A stretch of 64,000 bases of DNA from Veillonella intestinalis (GCF_943193155.1 NZ_CALPDB010000005.1:62001-126000); one strand, 5' to 3'. Shown: positions 17,462-27,179, counted from the stretch's first letter. The notes: generated from the sequence alone by a model not told the origin. Translations and numbers: made by a program.

Positions 17462-18166
17462 TTACGCACGTTCGCCAGTTAGGCGGAATAACATTTCTTT
17501 GTAGGCATCTTCTACATTGCCAAGGTCACGACGGAAACGGTCTTTGTCAAGTTTTTCATTTGTTTCGCTGTCCCAGAAACGGCAAGTATCTGGAGAAATT
17601 TCATCACCTAATAATACTTCCCCATTGTGAAGACCAAACTCTAATTTGAAGTCAACTAAAGTTACTTTCTTTTCAGCTAAGAATTTTTTAAGAACTTCGT
17701 TAACTTGCATTGCATATTTACGAACAAGAGCTACCTGTTCTTCTGTAGCCCAGCCTAACGCTAAAATCTGATCTTCGTTGATGAATGGATCTCCTAAATC
17801 ATCATTTTTGTAGCAGAATTCTAGGATAGGACGTTTGCAAGGAGTGCCTTCTTCAATACCTAAGCGTTTAGACAAAGAACCAGCAATAATATTACGCACA
17901 ATAACTTCTAGTGGTAAAATTTCTAATTTTTTAACTAATTGATCACGATCATTAAGACGTTTAATAAAATGATTTGGCACACCTTCTTTAGCCAATAATT
18001 CAAAAAAGAAGGAGGAAATTTTATTATTTAAAACCCCTTTATCATGGATTGTCCCTTTTTTCTCACCATTAAAAGCAGTAGCGTCATCTTTATAATGAAC
18101 TAAATATTCGTTTGCATTTTCTGTTTCAAATACTTGTTTCGCTTTACCTTCATATAACATATTCAT
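17462..18166 (-). CDS. purC: SAICAR synthetase
   Basis: A protein of 234 residues, the normal bacterial single-domain size. Motifs are LYEGKAKQVFET, YKDDATAFNGEKKG, PLEVIVRNIIAGSL, LVDFKLEFG and DEISPDTCRFWD. It ligates aspartate to CAIR. It lies second in the operon behind purE, with the SD GGAGG upstream. Confidence 0.98.
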   Translation of the reverse strand: MNMLYEGKAKQVFETENANEYLVHYKDDATAFNGEKKGTIHDKGVLNNKISSFFFELLAKEGVPNHFIKRLNDRDQLVKKLEILPLEVIVRNIIAGSLSKRLGIEEGTPCKRPILEFCYKNDDLGDPFINEDQILALGWATEEQVALVRKYAMQVNEVLKKFLAEKKVTLVDFKLEFGLHNGEVLLGDEISPDTCRFWDSETNEKLDKDRFRRDLGNVEDAYKEMLFRLTGERA

Positions 18167-18229
18167 AGTGTGGCCTCCTATTCGTATACACCCTATTTAA
18201 ACAATTGCACATAAATTATTGATTCAATT

Positions 18230-18721
18230 TTATTTGTTTAATTCAGCTTGTAATTTTTCATTCTTTGCAATAACAGTTTTTGCCATATCATCACGATAAG
18301 CTTGATATTGTGCTTTTAAAGTAGCATCATGAGCCGCCCCAATTTGCACAGCAAACAAAGCCGCATTCTTGGCCCCATCAACAGCCATAGTTGCTACCGG
18401 CATCCCAGATGGCATTTGCACAATAGCTAACAATGCATCAATCCCTTTTAACGCTGTTGCATTCAAAGGTACTCCAATAACAGGCAATACAGTAAAACTA
18501 GCAATAACCCCTGGTAAATGAGCCGCAGCCCCAGCACCAGCAACGAAAGCAATCGCGCCTTCAGCCTCTAAACGGGTTACAAATTTTTTCACTTCTTCTG
18601 GCGTACGATGGGCCGACGCAATAACCATCTCATAGTCAATGCCAAACTCCTTCAATACGTCTGCGGCTTTTTTCATAACTCCTAAGTCAGAGTCACTACC
18701 CATTACGATGCCAACTTTCAT
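18230..18721 (-). CDS. purE: N5-CAIR mutase
   Basis: A protein of 163 residues from ATG 18721. This start is chosen for its TAGGAGGGAC SD; the upstream in-frame start has none. Motifs are VGIVMGSDSDLGVMKKA, ASAHRTPEEV, VAGAGAAAHLPGV and VPLNATALKGIDALLAIVQMPSGMPVAT. No purK is in the window. The enzyme may be class I, needing PurK elsewhere, or class II, using CO2 directly. It is the first gene of the pur operon. Confidence 0.96.
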   Translation of the reverse strand: MKVGIVMGSDSDLGVMKKAADVLKEFGIDYEMVIASAHRTPEEVKKFVTRLEAEGAIAFVAGAGAAAHLPGVIASFTVLPVIGVPLNATALKGIDALLAIVQMPSGMPVATMAVDGAKNAALFAVQIGAAHDATLKAQYQAYRDDMAKTVIAKNEKLQAELNK

Positions 18722-18783
18722 GTGAGTCCCTCCTAAATTAACTGACAAAATTGCCTTATATAACGATAATAATTACTACCTAA

Positions 18784-18812
18784 ATTCTAACAAACAGCAA
18801 CTTATTAGTCAA
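18784..18812 (-). promoter_or_regulatory. Promoter of the purE-C-F-M-N-H-D operon
   Basis: On the minus strand TTGACT (18807-18812) and TAGAAT (18784-18789) are 17 bases apart. The leader is about 56 bases, too short for a purine riboswitch. Confidence 0.75.
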
Positions 18813-18815
18813 TAT

Positions 18816-18879
18816 AATATTCGAATATTCATTTATTTATTTTTATTAATGTTCGCTATATTCCGAACATTAATAAAAA
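18816..18879. promoter_or_regulatory. PurBox-like operator elements upstream of purE
   Basis: Two elements lie just upstream of the -35 box. One is a 14-bp palindrome, AATATTCGAATATT (18816-18829). The other is a perfect 16-bp inverted repeat with an 8-base spacer (18840-18855 and 18864-18879) whose inner half is CGAACATT. The right half reads TTCCGAACATT, matching the Bacillus PurR PurBox pattern AWWWCCGAACWWT as remembered. Repression by a PurR-type protein is inferred; no such gene is in the window. Confidence 0.6.
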
Positions 18880-18907
18880 GGCTCCCCAAATACATAGGGA
18901 GCCTTTT
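18872..18907 (-). terminator. Terminator of the xpt/YbjN-like genes
   Basis: On the minus strand AAAAGGCTCCC (18897-18907) pairs with GGGAGCCTTTT (18876-18886). The T run merges into the PurBox-like repeat. Confidence 0.85.
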
Positions 18908-18908
18908 G

Positions 18909-19403
18909 TTACGATTCATGATGCTCATGAGCATGCGCAAGAAAGGAATCTGGCAATTGCGAAATCCCCATAGCTTCTTTAAGCGCTGGTACAGCACTTG
19001 GCATATATTGCACGATTTGATTCATCAATACATACAACAATTGTGGTTCAAATGCAGAATTCGAACACATATATACACAGTCTAAATATAAGCTATTATC
19101 GTCATGCTCTACATAATATTTGAAGTTTTTATAAATACTGTTTTCACGATTAATAAAGTCCACAATGGCTTGATAGTTTTCCGATGTCACTACATTGCCA
19201 CCTACCACTACACGAACAACGCTATAAATCGTAGCATCGAGCAACACAAAGATAGGCATATCGCCAATCTCGGTTTGAATATAAGAGCGATATACAACCG
19301 TACTTTCTTCGTCTTGAATCTCACGCTTATCAAAGCAAGTTATGTTTTCCTCAACTAAGAACGTTTCAAAAACACCGCTTTTTTCATTCTTAGGTTTTGC
19401 CAT
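18909..19403 (-). CDS. YbjN-like protein, copy 1
   Basis: A protein of 164 residues from ATG 19403, chosen because GAGGTG is a few bases upstream; the earlier GTG lacks an SD. The alpha/beta pattern is VVYRSYIQTEIGDMPIFVLL, YSVVRVVVGG, FINRENSIYKNFKYYVE and LYLDCVYMC. It resembles the YbjN / type III secretion chaperone-like fold. It is a paralogue of the adjacent gene. The C terminus is His-rich (HAHEHHES). The function is unknown. Confidence 0.6.
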   Translation of the reverse strand: MAKPKNEKSGVFETFLVEENITCFDKREIQDEESTVVYRSYIQTEIGDMPIFVLLDATIYSVVRVVVGGNVVTSENYQAIVDFINRENSIYKNFKYYVEHDDNSLYLDCVYMCSNSAFEPQLLYVLMNQIVQYMPSAVPALKEAMGISQLPDSFLAHAHEHHES

Positions 19404-19477
19404 GCTACACCTCTTCTGCCGTAGGGACACCTATTAAGTAATAGTAAATAACATTACATACTATACGCAGCTAATGA

Positions 19478-19972
19478 TTAGTTTACTTTTTCTTTCTTTT
19501 CTTTTTTACCTTTTTCTTTAGTTGCTGGTTCTTCAGCCCCTAATACTTTGCCAAGAATGCTTGGATAGTATTCTTTAATATGTGGCTCTAATACTTCTAA
19601 TAAAAGACCAACTAATAAATTTGGATCGAATGTTTCTTTAGAAGCTGGCAAGCTAATATCCATGTATACTACATTATCTTCTTCACCTAAGTAGTATTTG
19701 AAAATTTTAAATTTACCATTTAATTCGTTAAGATATTCTACTACTTCAGCTTGCTTTTCTGCTGGCACGGCACCAGTAGTTACTACCAAACGAACTAAGT
19801 TGAATACAGTATCATCTAACACAACAAACAATGGCAACTGCTGAGCAGCTACATCAAAGTAACCACGATATACTACAGAATTAACATCATCTTGATGTTC
19901 TTCTTTTGTGAACCAGTTTGTTACTTCACGGTCTTTTAGAAATTGATCGAACTGTTCTGCTTTAGTGTTCAT
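19478..19972 (-). CDS. YbjN-like protein, copy 2
   Basis: A protein of 164 residues from ATG 19972, with AGGGAG eight bases upstream. It aligns along its length with copy 1 (VVYRGYFDVAAQQLPLFVVL, NLVRLVVTTG, YLNELNGKFKIFKYYLG, VYMDISL). It ends in a Lys/Glu-rich tail (KEKGKKEKKEKVN). It lies between xpt and copy 1 on the same strand and is probably cotranscribed. No enzymatic motif is visible. Confidence 0.6.
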   Translation of the reverse strand: MNTKAEQFDQFLKDREVTNWFTKEEHQDDVNSVVYRGYFDVAAQQLPLFVVLDDTVFNLVRLVVTTGAVPAEKQAEVVEYLNELNGKFKIFKYYLGEEDNVVYMDISLPASKETFDPNLLVGLLLEVLEPHIKEYYPSILGKVLGAEEPATKEKGKKEKKEKVN

Positions 19973-20071
19973 TGTCACATCTCCCTTTTACTTATAATTA
20001 TAAATACATTAAATTATTAATCTCTCAAAATGTAAAATTACATTCAAAATATAAAATCACATTTCAATCTA

Positions 20072-20647
20072 TTAGTCATCAATGAAAACGCAATGGTCAT
20101 CTTCGAATTTTGCAATGCGCACGAGCGATTGTACATCGTAACCAGCGCGTTCTAAACGCTCACGACCAGGCTGGAAAGATTTTTCAATCACAATGGCAAT
20201 ACCTTCTACTGAATCGCCTGCGCTTTCCACTAATTTTACAAGCCCCATAGCCGCTTCACCACTTGCTAAGAAATCATCAATAATAAGGACTTTTTCGCCT
20301 TGTGGTAAGAACTTTTTAGAAATAGTTACATCATAGTTTTCTTCCTTAGTATAGGAATATACTACCGAATGATATACATCATCAGTCATAAGAATAGACT
20401 TTTTCTTGCGCGCAAACACAAGTGGCACATCCATTTCAATAGCCACTTGCAATGCTACTGCGATACCAGAAGCCTCAATGGTCACAATACGTTGAATGCC
20501 CTTATCTTTAAAACGCGCCGCAATTTCCTTACCAATAGCGACAAACAATTTAGGATCAATTTGATGATTTAAAAAGCTGTCCACTTTTAAGACGCGATTG
20601 TTTAAAACAATGCCTTCCTCCATAATGCGTTCTTTTAACAATTCCAT
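20072..20647 (-). CDS. xpt: Xanthine phosphoribosyltransferase
   Basis: A salvage enzyme converting xanthine and PRPP to XMP. Its 191 residues carry the type I PRTase PRPP loop KVLIIDDFLASGEAAMGL. The N terminus LKVDSFLNHQIDPKL and the block IEASGIAVALQ...VPLVFARKKK are typical of Gram-positive Xpt. The start is ATG behind AAGGAG. No guanine riboswitch is found in the 83 bases upstream. It is downstream of the LysR gene and close to the purine operons. Confidence 0.93.
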   Translation of the reverse strand: MELLKERIMEEGIVLNNRVLKVDSFLNHQIDPKLFVAIGKEIAARFKDKGIQRIVTIEASGIAVALQVAIEMDVPLVFARKKKSILMTDDVYHSVVYSYTKEENYDVTISKKFLPQGEKVLIIDDFLASGEAAMGLVKLVESAGDSVEGIAIVIEKSFQPGRERLERAGYDVQSLVRIAKFEDDHCVFIDD

Positions 20648-20730
20648 ACGAGAGTCTCCTTGTTGCGTTTCTGTTACTTACACTTACATATATTAATAAG
20701 TATTAATACTATACTGATTATATTACAATA

Positions 20731-21612
20731 TCACTTCTTTAAGAGAAGGTCAATAAATTTCGCTGCGCCTTGAGATATAGGCAATAAACGAGACCGCACT
20801 AAAGCAATTTTACGTGGCGGCACTACAATATCTGTTTTTATCTCAACTACACGGCCTTCTTTTAACTTTTGTTTTACCAAAATATCTGGCACTAACGATA
20901 TGCCCATGTTGATTTCAACTAAGTCCATAAGAACATCAAGACTACCTAACTCAAAAGAAGGTTTCTTACAAGCATTGCCTGTCAATTTATCAAAGAATTC
21001 ACGACTAGCAGCACCTTGTGTTAACAACAATAAAGGCTCTTGCAATAAACGACTTAAGTCAATAGTGCCCATCCCTTTATAAAAAGGACCGCCTACAAAC
21101 ACATCTTGCATAGTCTGTAATTCGATAACTTCTAATTGTGGATTCGCTTCTAATCCGTCATAGGCATTAACAATCGCCATTTGCGCTTCTCGATTCTCTA
21201 CCATCTGTACACAAAGTGGTGATGGACGATTAGTAATCTGTAAGCCTGTTCCTTGCTCTTGTTCTTGCCATTTTTTAAAATAAGGCAATAAGAAATGACG
21301 ACATAATGTATCTGTAGCTGCTAATTTTACACTTTCTTGTTCATGTGTAAGACGATCTTGTAGCTGTGTCACCCCATTGTCCAAAATAGAAAATGCTTTA
21401 GCCACTGTATCGAAAAGTTCTTTCCCTTCTGGTGTAAACGAAACAGATTTAGTTGTACGTTCAAAAAGTACAATGTCTAATTCTTTTTCTAGCTGCTTAA
21501 TACTTTGGCTAATAGCAGATTGAGAAACCCCTATCTCTTTAGCTGCTTTAGAAAAGGACAAATGCAAGCCTACCCCTAAAAAGGTACGATACAAATCTGT
21601 GGAAATGCTCAT
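20731..21612 (-). CDS. LysR-family transcriptional regulator
   Basis: A protein of 293 residues. The N-terminal winged HTH spans about 1-60 (LSFSKAAKEIGVSQSAISQSIKQLEKELDIVLFERT). A periplasmic-binding-like effector domain follows. It diverges from purL across about 265 bases and is followed by xpt, a layout suggesting control of purL and/or itself. The ligand is unknown. A LysR-type T-N11-A palindrome lies at 21703-21715 in the shared intergenic region. Confidence 0.9.
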   Translation of the reverse strand: MSISTDLYRTFLGVGLHLSFSKAAKEIGVSQSAISQSIKQLEKELDIVLFERTTKSVSFTPEGKELFDTVAKAFSILDNGVTQLQDRLTHEQESVKLAATDTLCRHFLLPYFKKWQEQEQGTGLQITNRPSPLCVQMVENREAQMAIVNAYDGLEANPQLEVIELQTMQDVFVGGPFYKGMGTIDLSRLLQEPLLLLTQGAASREFFDKLTGNACKKPSFELGSLDVLMDLVEINMGISLVPDILVKQKLKEGRVVEIKTDIVVPPRKIALVRSRLLPISQGAAKFIDLLLKK

Positions 21613-21698
21613 ATAATCTCTTTAACTCCTTTACAACAACTACCACTCAATACCCCATAAATACTGCCAACACTTAGCAACCTATACCACTTATTTAT

Positions 21699-21717
21699 TA
21701 ATTAGTAAAACTAATTA
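21699..21717. promoter_or_regulatory. Candidate LysR operator between lysR and purL
   Basis: TAATTAG (21699-21705) and CTAATTA (21711-21717) flank five bases. The core TTAGTAAAACTAA fits the T-N11-A rule for LysR-type sites. The functional role is inferred from position only. Confidence 0.4.
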
Positions 21718-21876
21718 CAACAAAGAAATTATTAACCTCCTCTAATTAAGTTTTTCTTTACTAATAAGTCTAAACCGTATATACTAGAATTGTCAATATA
21801 GGTATATTATATCTATATTTCATAATCAACACAATAGCTAGTGTATTCATTGACAACTAACAAGAGGAGGCTTATT

Positions 21877-24800
21877 ATGTCAATTCATCGCATTTTCGTC
21901 CGTAAACGTGAAAACTTTGCGCACGAAGCTACATCTATGTGTCACACCATTCGTACAGAACTGGGCATTCCCGTTAATTCTGTGACTATTTACGAACGCT
22001 ATGACATTGAAGGGGTATCAGCTGACGACTTAGCCAATGCTAAGCAACTCATCTTCTCTGAGCCACCGGTGGATGAACTATTTGACACCCTCCCCAAAAC
22101 AGAACAGACTCATATCATCGCCACAGAATACGTACCTGGCCAATATGATCAACGAGCTGATTCAGCTGAACAATGTTTAGCTATGCTAACGCTTAAATCA
22201 GGTGCTACGGTGCGCACAGCCCGTGTATTTGCCTTAGAAGGCGATTTAAGTGCTAAAGACATAACTCGTATAAAACAATATTATATCAATCCTGTAGACT
22301 CAAGAGAAGCCTCTCTTGAATTACCTACTTCATTACAACTGGATGTGCAGCCAGCCGAACCAGTGGCAAGCTTAGAAGGCTTCATCACGGCCAGCCCTGA
22401 AGAATTACAAAATTGGCGTAAAGAGTTAGGCCTTGCCATGAGTGCCGCAGACATCGAACTCATTCAAGATTATTTTGCAAATACGGAAAAACGCAATCCT
22501 ACCATTACTGAAATTCGCGTATTAGACACCTATTGGTCTGATCATTGCCGTCATACGACCTTTATGACAGAGCTAACTGATATTACTATCGACAATTCAC
22601 CAGAAACAGTGCCTATTCAAGCCGCCTTTGCTAATTATATGTCAGGCCGTCGCCATCTCTATGCGAGCCGCGAAAAAGCCCGTACATTAATGGATATGGC
22701 TACCTTGGCAGTTAAAGAGTTACGCGATCAAGGAGGCTTACAAGAAATTGATGAATCTGATGAAATCAATGCTTGTACTATCGTAGTACCTGTTGAGGTA
22801 AATGGCAAAACTGAAGAATGGCTATTACTCTTCAAAAATGAAACCCATAACCATCCTACAGAAATTGAACCTTATGGCGGTGCCGCTACCTGTTTAGGAG
22901 GCTGTATTCGCGATCCATTAAGTGGCCGTGCTTATGTATACCAAGCAATGCGTGTAACTGGCTCTGGTAATCCTCTAACGCCACTTAGTGAAACGTTGGA
23001 AGGAAAATTACCACAATCACAAATAACTACAGGGGCCGCTCGTGGCTATAGCTCCTATGGTAATCAAATCGGCCTAGCTACTGGTGAAGTTCGCGAATAC
23101 TACCATCCTGGCTATGTAGCTAAACGCATGGAAATTGGTGCTGTAGTTGGCGCTGCCCCACGCAGCAATGTACGCCGTGAAACGCCTATGCCAGGCGATA
23201 TTGTCGTACTATTAGGTGGTAAAACAGGCCGTGATGGCTGTGGTGGTGCTACAGGTTCTTCCAAAGAGCATGACCTATCTTCCCTCACTACTTGTGGCGC
23301 AGAAGTACAAAAAGGTAATCCTCTAACAGAACGCAAAATTCAACGTCTATTCCGTCGTCCAGAAGTAACTACACTCATCAAACGTTGTAATGACTTTGGT
23401 GCTGGTGGCGTATCGGTAGCTATTGGTGAGTTAACCGATGGCCTGCTTATCAATTTAGATAAAGTGCCTAAAAAATATGAAGGTCTCGATGGCACTGAAC
23501 TGGCAATTTCTGAATCCCAAGAACGAATGGCTTGCGTTATTGCAGCCAATGATTGGGATGCTTTCCGCCAATATTGTGATGAAGAAAACTTAGAAGCTAC
23601 TATCGTTGCCGATGTTACCGATTCCAACCGCTTAACCATGACTTGGCAAGGCGTTAATATCGTAGATATTTCCCGTGATTTCTTAAACACCAACGGTGCT
23701 AAACAAAGTCAAGCCGCCCATGTAGTAGCTCCTGTAGGCACCTTCTACGAAGAGCCTTCTGTTGAGGATATTAAAGAACATTGGCTTGCTACTATGAAAG
23801 ACTTAGCCGTTACTTCACAGCAAGGTCTTGGCGAACGTTTCGACAGCACTATTGGCGCCGGCACAGTGCTCATGCCATTTAGTGGTTTATATCAGAAAAC
23901 CCCAGTGCAAGGGATGGCGGCCAAATTGCCTGTATTACACGGCGAAACCACAACTGCCAGCCTTATGACCCATGGTTTTGATCCTTATATTTCAGAATGG
24001 AGCCCATTCCATGGCGCACAACAAGCAATTTTACTCTCCGTAGCTAAGATTGTAGCCCTTGGTGGCAAACGCAGCTCCATTTATTTAACCTTACAAGAGT
24101 ATTTTGAACGCTTAAATCAAGATAAAAATACGTGGGGTAAACCTGTAGCTGCCTTACTTGGCGCCTATGATGCACAAAAACAACTCGGCATTGGTGCGAT
24201 TGGTGGTAAAGATTCTATGTCCGGTACCTTTATGAACTTAACAGTGCCACCAACACTTGTTTCCTTCGCTGTAACTACTGCTAATGTGGATGATATTATT
24301 ACGCCACATCTTAAAGAAGCAGGCCATGTCCTACTCCATGTCAATGCACCGCGCAAAGAGGATGCAACGCCTGATTGGGACATCTTTAAATCACAAGCCG
24401 ACCGCATCACACAACAAGCTAAAGCCGGTCATGTGGCAGCCGCTTATGTCGTAGAGGCTGGTGGAATTGCTGCGGCTATTACCAAAATGGCCTTAGGCAG
24501 TCGTTTAGGTATTGAACTAATCGGTGATGTTGAACCTATGTTATTTGCCCCTTACAGTGGCTCTTGGATTATTGAAACGGATGAAGCAACTGCCAATGAA
24601 TGGGCTAAACACACTCATGTAACACTACTAGGTACCATTACAGAAGAGCCTCAAATTACAATTGATAATTATGAAATTGACTTAGATGAATTAGAAGAAG
24701 CCTATGAAAGTACATTAGCACCTATCTTCCCTCTAACCGCCAAATCCGGCCAAGGGGAAGCCGTAGCCTATATTCATAATCAACACGCTAAACCACGACA

Positions 24801-25617
24801 AAGTCCAAGCATCGCCAAACCACGAATTGTTATTCCTGTATTCCCTGGCACAAACTGTGAATACGATTCAGCTCGTGCCTTTGAAAATGCTGGTGGGGTC
24901 GCTGATATTGTCATCATCCGCAATCGCACAGTGGCTGAGTTAGAAGAATCTATTCAAGTAATGAAACAAAAATTGGATGAAGCTCAAATCCTATTCTTCC
25001 CTGGTGGTTTCAGCGCTGGTGATGAACCTGATGGCTCAGGTAAATTCATGGCTACCTTATTCCGCAATCCATATTTAAGTGAGTCCTTACACAACTTATT
25101 ACACAATCGTGATGGCTTAGCCCTTGGTATTTGTAATGGTTTCCAAGCACTCATAAAATTAGGTCTTCTACCATATGGTGATATTGCCCCTATGACAGAA
25201 GATAGTCCTACACTAACCTATAATACGATTGGTCGTCACTTATCGAGCATGGTTCGTACTAAAGTTATTTCTACTAAATCACCATGGATGAGTTTAACTA
25301 AAGCTGGAGAAATTTATACTGTACCAATTTCTCATGGTGAAGGTCGTTTCATTGCCTCCCCAGCCCAAGTGGTAGAATTCAACCGTAGTGGCCAAATTGC
25401 TACGCAATATGTAGATTTAGAAGGGATTGCGTCTTACGATGCTCGTTTTAACCCTAATCAGTCTGTAGCTGCTATTGAAGGTCTATTCAGTCCTGATGGT
25501 CGCGTTTTTGGTAAAATGGGGCACATTGAACGTACAGGCTATGGTATTGCGAAAAACATTCCTGGCAAACAAGGTATGCCAGTCTTTGCCTCTGGTGTTG
25601 CTTACTTCAAAGACTAA
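21877..25617 (+). CDS. purL: Phosphoribosylformylglycinamidine synthase, single chain
   Basis: Converts FGAR to FGAM with glutamine. The protein has 1246 residues from ATG 21877, chosen for the SD AAGAGGAGG six bases upstream. Order: an N-terminal PurS-like region, then two PurM-like ATP-binding halves (LDTYWSDHCRHTTF, KNETHNHPTEIEPYGGAAT, later IGGKDSMSGTFMNL). A C-terminal class I glutaminase follows (IPVFPGTNCEYDSA, FFPGGFSAGDEPDGSGKFM, LGICNGFQAL with the nucleophile Cys, HGEGRF). Length and style match the clade II PurL of clostridia-like bacteria. It is transcribed away from the other pur genes. Confidence 0.96.
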   Translation: MSIHRIFVRKRENFAHEATSMCHTIRTELGIPVNSVTIYERYDIEGVSADDLANAKQLIFSEPPVDELFDTLPKTEQTHIIATEYVPGQYDQRADSAEQCLAMLTLKSGATVRTARVFALEGDLSAKDITRIKQYYINPVDSREASLELPTSLQLDVQPAEPVASLEGFITASPEELQNWRKELGLAMSAADIELIQDYFANTEKRNPTITEIRVLDTYWSDHCRHTTFMTELTDITIDNSPETVPIQAAFANYMSGRRHLYASREKARTLMDMATLAVKELRDQGGLQEIDESDEINACTIVVPVEVNGKTEEWLLLFKNETHNHPTEIEPYGGAATCLGGCIRDPLSGRAYVYQAMRVTGSGNPLTPLSETLEGKLPQSQITTGAARGYSSYGNQIGLATGEVREYYHPGYVAKRMEIGAVVGAAPRSNVRRETPMPGDIVVLLGGKTGRDGCGGATGSSKEHDLSSLTTCGAEVQKGNPLTERKIQRLFRRPEVTTLIKRCNDFGAGGVSVAIGELTDGLLINLDKVPKKYEGLDGTELAISESQERMACVIAANDWDAFRQYCDEENLEATIVADVTDSNRLTMTWQGVNIVDISRDFLNTNGAKQSQAAHVVAPVGTFYEEPSVEDIKEHWLATMKDLAVTSQQGLGERFDSTIGAGTVLMPFSGLYQKTPVQGMAAKLPVLHGETTTASLMTHGFDPYISEWSPFHGAQQAILLSVAKIVALGGKRSSIYLTLQEYFERLNQDKNTWGKPVAALLGAYDAQKQLGIGAIGGKDSMSGTFMNLTVPPTLVSFAVTTANVDDIITPHLKEAGHVLLHVNAPRKEDATPDWDIFKSQADRITQQAKAGHVAAAYVVEAGGIAAAITKMALGSRLGIELIGDVEPMLFAPYSGSWIIETDEATANEWAKHTHVTLLGTITEEPQITIDNYEIDLDELEEAYESTLAPIFPLTAKSGQGEAVAYIHNQHAKPRQSPSIAKPRIVIPVFPGTNCEYDSARAFENAGGVADIVIIRNRTVAELEESIQVMKQKLDEAQILFFPGGFSAGDEPDGSGKFMATLFRNPYLSESLHNLLHNRDGLALGICNGFQALIKLGLLPYGDIAPMTEDSPTLTYNTIGRHLSSMVRTKVISTKSPWMSLTKAGEIYTVPISHGEGRFIASPAQVVEFNRSGQIATQYVDLEGIASYDARFNPNQSVAAIEGLFSPDGRVFGKMGHIERTGYGIAKNIPGKQGMPVFASGVAYFKD

Positions 25618-25710
25618 TTAATCTAAAAACACTACGAACTTTCAAATACGATATATCACTAAAATATCTCAAAGATTGCACGTATTATTTCAAAAAATGC
25701 ATACTTAAAG

Positions 25711-25742
25711 AAAAAAACGGCATGACAAATGTCGTTTTTTTC
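25711..25742 (+). terminator. Terminator of purL
   Basis: An A-rich arm with ACGGCAT pairs with ATGTCGT (one G-U pair) around a short loop, followed by seven T. Confidence 0.75.
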
Positions 25743-25851
25743 ATATCTATAGGTTGCGTATCTATATGATTACTAGTATCATAATAATTGGTGAATAAGT
25801 TTAGAGACATAACCAGCTCTTGTTATTCTTAAGTTGAAAGGATGTAAGGTC

Positions 25852-27090
25852 ATGCATTGCGCACAAAAATTAACAGATAATATTTATTGGATTGGTAGCA
25901 ATGATTGGGATACAGAACGTTTTGAAAACCTCTTCCCAATTCCTATGGGTGTTAGTTATAATTCCTATTTTATTGATGATGAAAAAACTTGTATTGTAGA
26001 CTCTGTTGACGATAGCATTCGCCAAGAGTTTTTTGATAATGTGGAGCATTTGCTCAATGGCCGTGAATTAGACTTTGTTGTGGTTAACCACATGGAGCCA
26101 GACCATTGCTCAACCTTAATCGAATTAATCGATCGTTACCCTAATGTAAAAATCGTTGGTAATCGCACCACTTTCCGCTTATTTGAACAATTTTATGGTC
26201 GCCCTTGCCCAGATAACTACTATGAAGTTAAAGAAGGCGATACGATTGAATTAGGTAAACATACCCTTCATTCATATACTATGCCTATGGTTCACTGGCC
26301 AGAAGTAACTTGTACCTTTGAAGCCACTAATGGGATTTTATTCTCTGCTGATGCCTTTGGTACCTTCGGTACTATCAATGGTAATATCTTTGCTGACCAG
26401 CTCGACTTTGAACGAGTTTATGAAGATGAAGCGCGCCGTTACTACACCAACATCGTTGGCAAATATGGCGTTCAAGTGCAGAATGCAATAAAAAAAGCCC
26501 TTCCGTTAGGCATTAAAATGATTGCGCCCCTACACGGCCCAATCTGGCGTACCCCTGAAAGCATTAAATATATGATTGAAAAATACATGCACTGGAGCAC
26601 CTATTCTGCTGAAAAGAAAGGCGTAGTCATTGCCTTTGGTTCCATGTATGGTAATACAGCTGAAATGGCGCAACAATTAGCTAAATTATTGTCATTGCGT
26701 GGTATTACAGATATTAAAATCTATGACGTATCTAAAACTAATCCATCCTATATTATTGCGGATGCTTGGAAATATAGTCACCTCGTATGCATGGCGCCAA
26801 CCTATAACTTAGCCTTGTATCTTACAATGGAAAACTTATTATATGAATTGAAAGCACTCAACTTCCACAATCATAAAGTATCCATCGTAGGCAATCACTC
26901 TTGGGCCTCTGCAGCGATGAAGCGAATGGTAGAATATTTCACTAATGAATTTAAAGATATGGAAATCGTAGGTACACCACTTGATATTCGCGGTGCCCTA
27001 CATCCACAACAATTACCTTTATTTGAAAAATTAGCTGACGATATTGTAGCGTCCATTGAAGCTACAGAAATTCAAACCTTCAGCTTATAA
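25852..27090 (+). CDS. Flavodiiron protein (oxygen/NO reductase)
   Basis: A protein of 412 residues. The N-terminal metallo-beta-lactamase-like diiron domain carries NHMEPDHCSTLIE (HxExDH), HWPEVTCTFE and SADAFG, with a later His in PLHGPIWR. A C-terminal flavodoxin domain follows (VIAFGSMYGNTAEMAQQLA). It reduces O2 to water or NO to N2O using electrons from rubredoxin or a similar donor; no rubredoxin domain is fused. The ATG at 25852 is preferred over TTG 25834 because AAAGGA is nine bases away. Confidence 0.94.
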   Translation: MHCAQKLTDNIYWIGSNDWDTERFENLFPIPMGVSYNSYFIDDEKTCIVDSVDDSIRQEFFDNVEHLLNGRELDFVVVNHMEPDHCSTLIELIDRYPNVKIVGNRTTFRLFEQFYGRPCPDNYYEVKEGDTIELGKHTLHSYTMPMVHWPEVTCTFEATNGILFSADAFGTFGTINGNIFADQLDFERVYEDEARRYYTNIVGKYGVQVQNAIKKALPLGIKMIAPLHGPIWRTPESIKYMIEKYMHWSTYSAEKKGVVIAFGSMYGNTAEMAQQLAKLLSLRGITDIKIYDVSKTNPSYIIADAWKYSHLVCMAPTYNLALYLTMENLLYELKALNFHNHKVSIVGNHSWASAAMKRMVEYFTNEFKDMEIVGTPLDIRGALHPQQLPLFEKLADDIVASIEATEIQTFSL

Positions 27091-27179
27091 TCTGATTTAC
27101 TTATAAAACTTTTGTTTACTATAAAATATACTGTGTATTTTATATAATACTGTATATAAAATATCCAAGACTATGCAAA

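Noticed and set aside
20648-20730. Guanine riboswitch upstream of xpt
   Set aside because: The 83-base gap to the LysR gene is AT-rich and lacks the conserved purine aptamer core.
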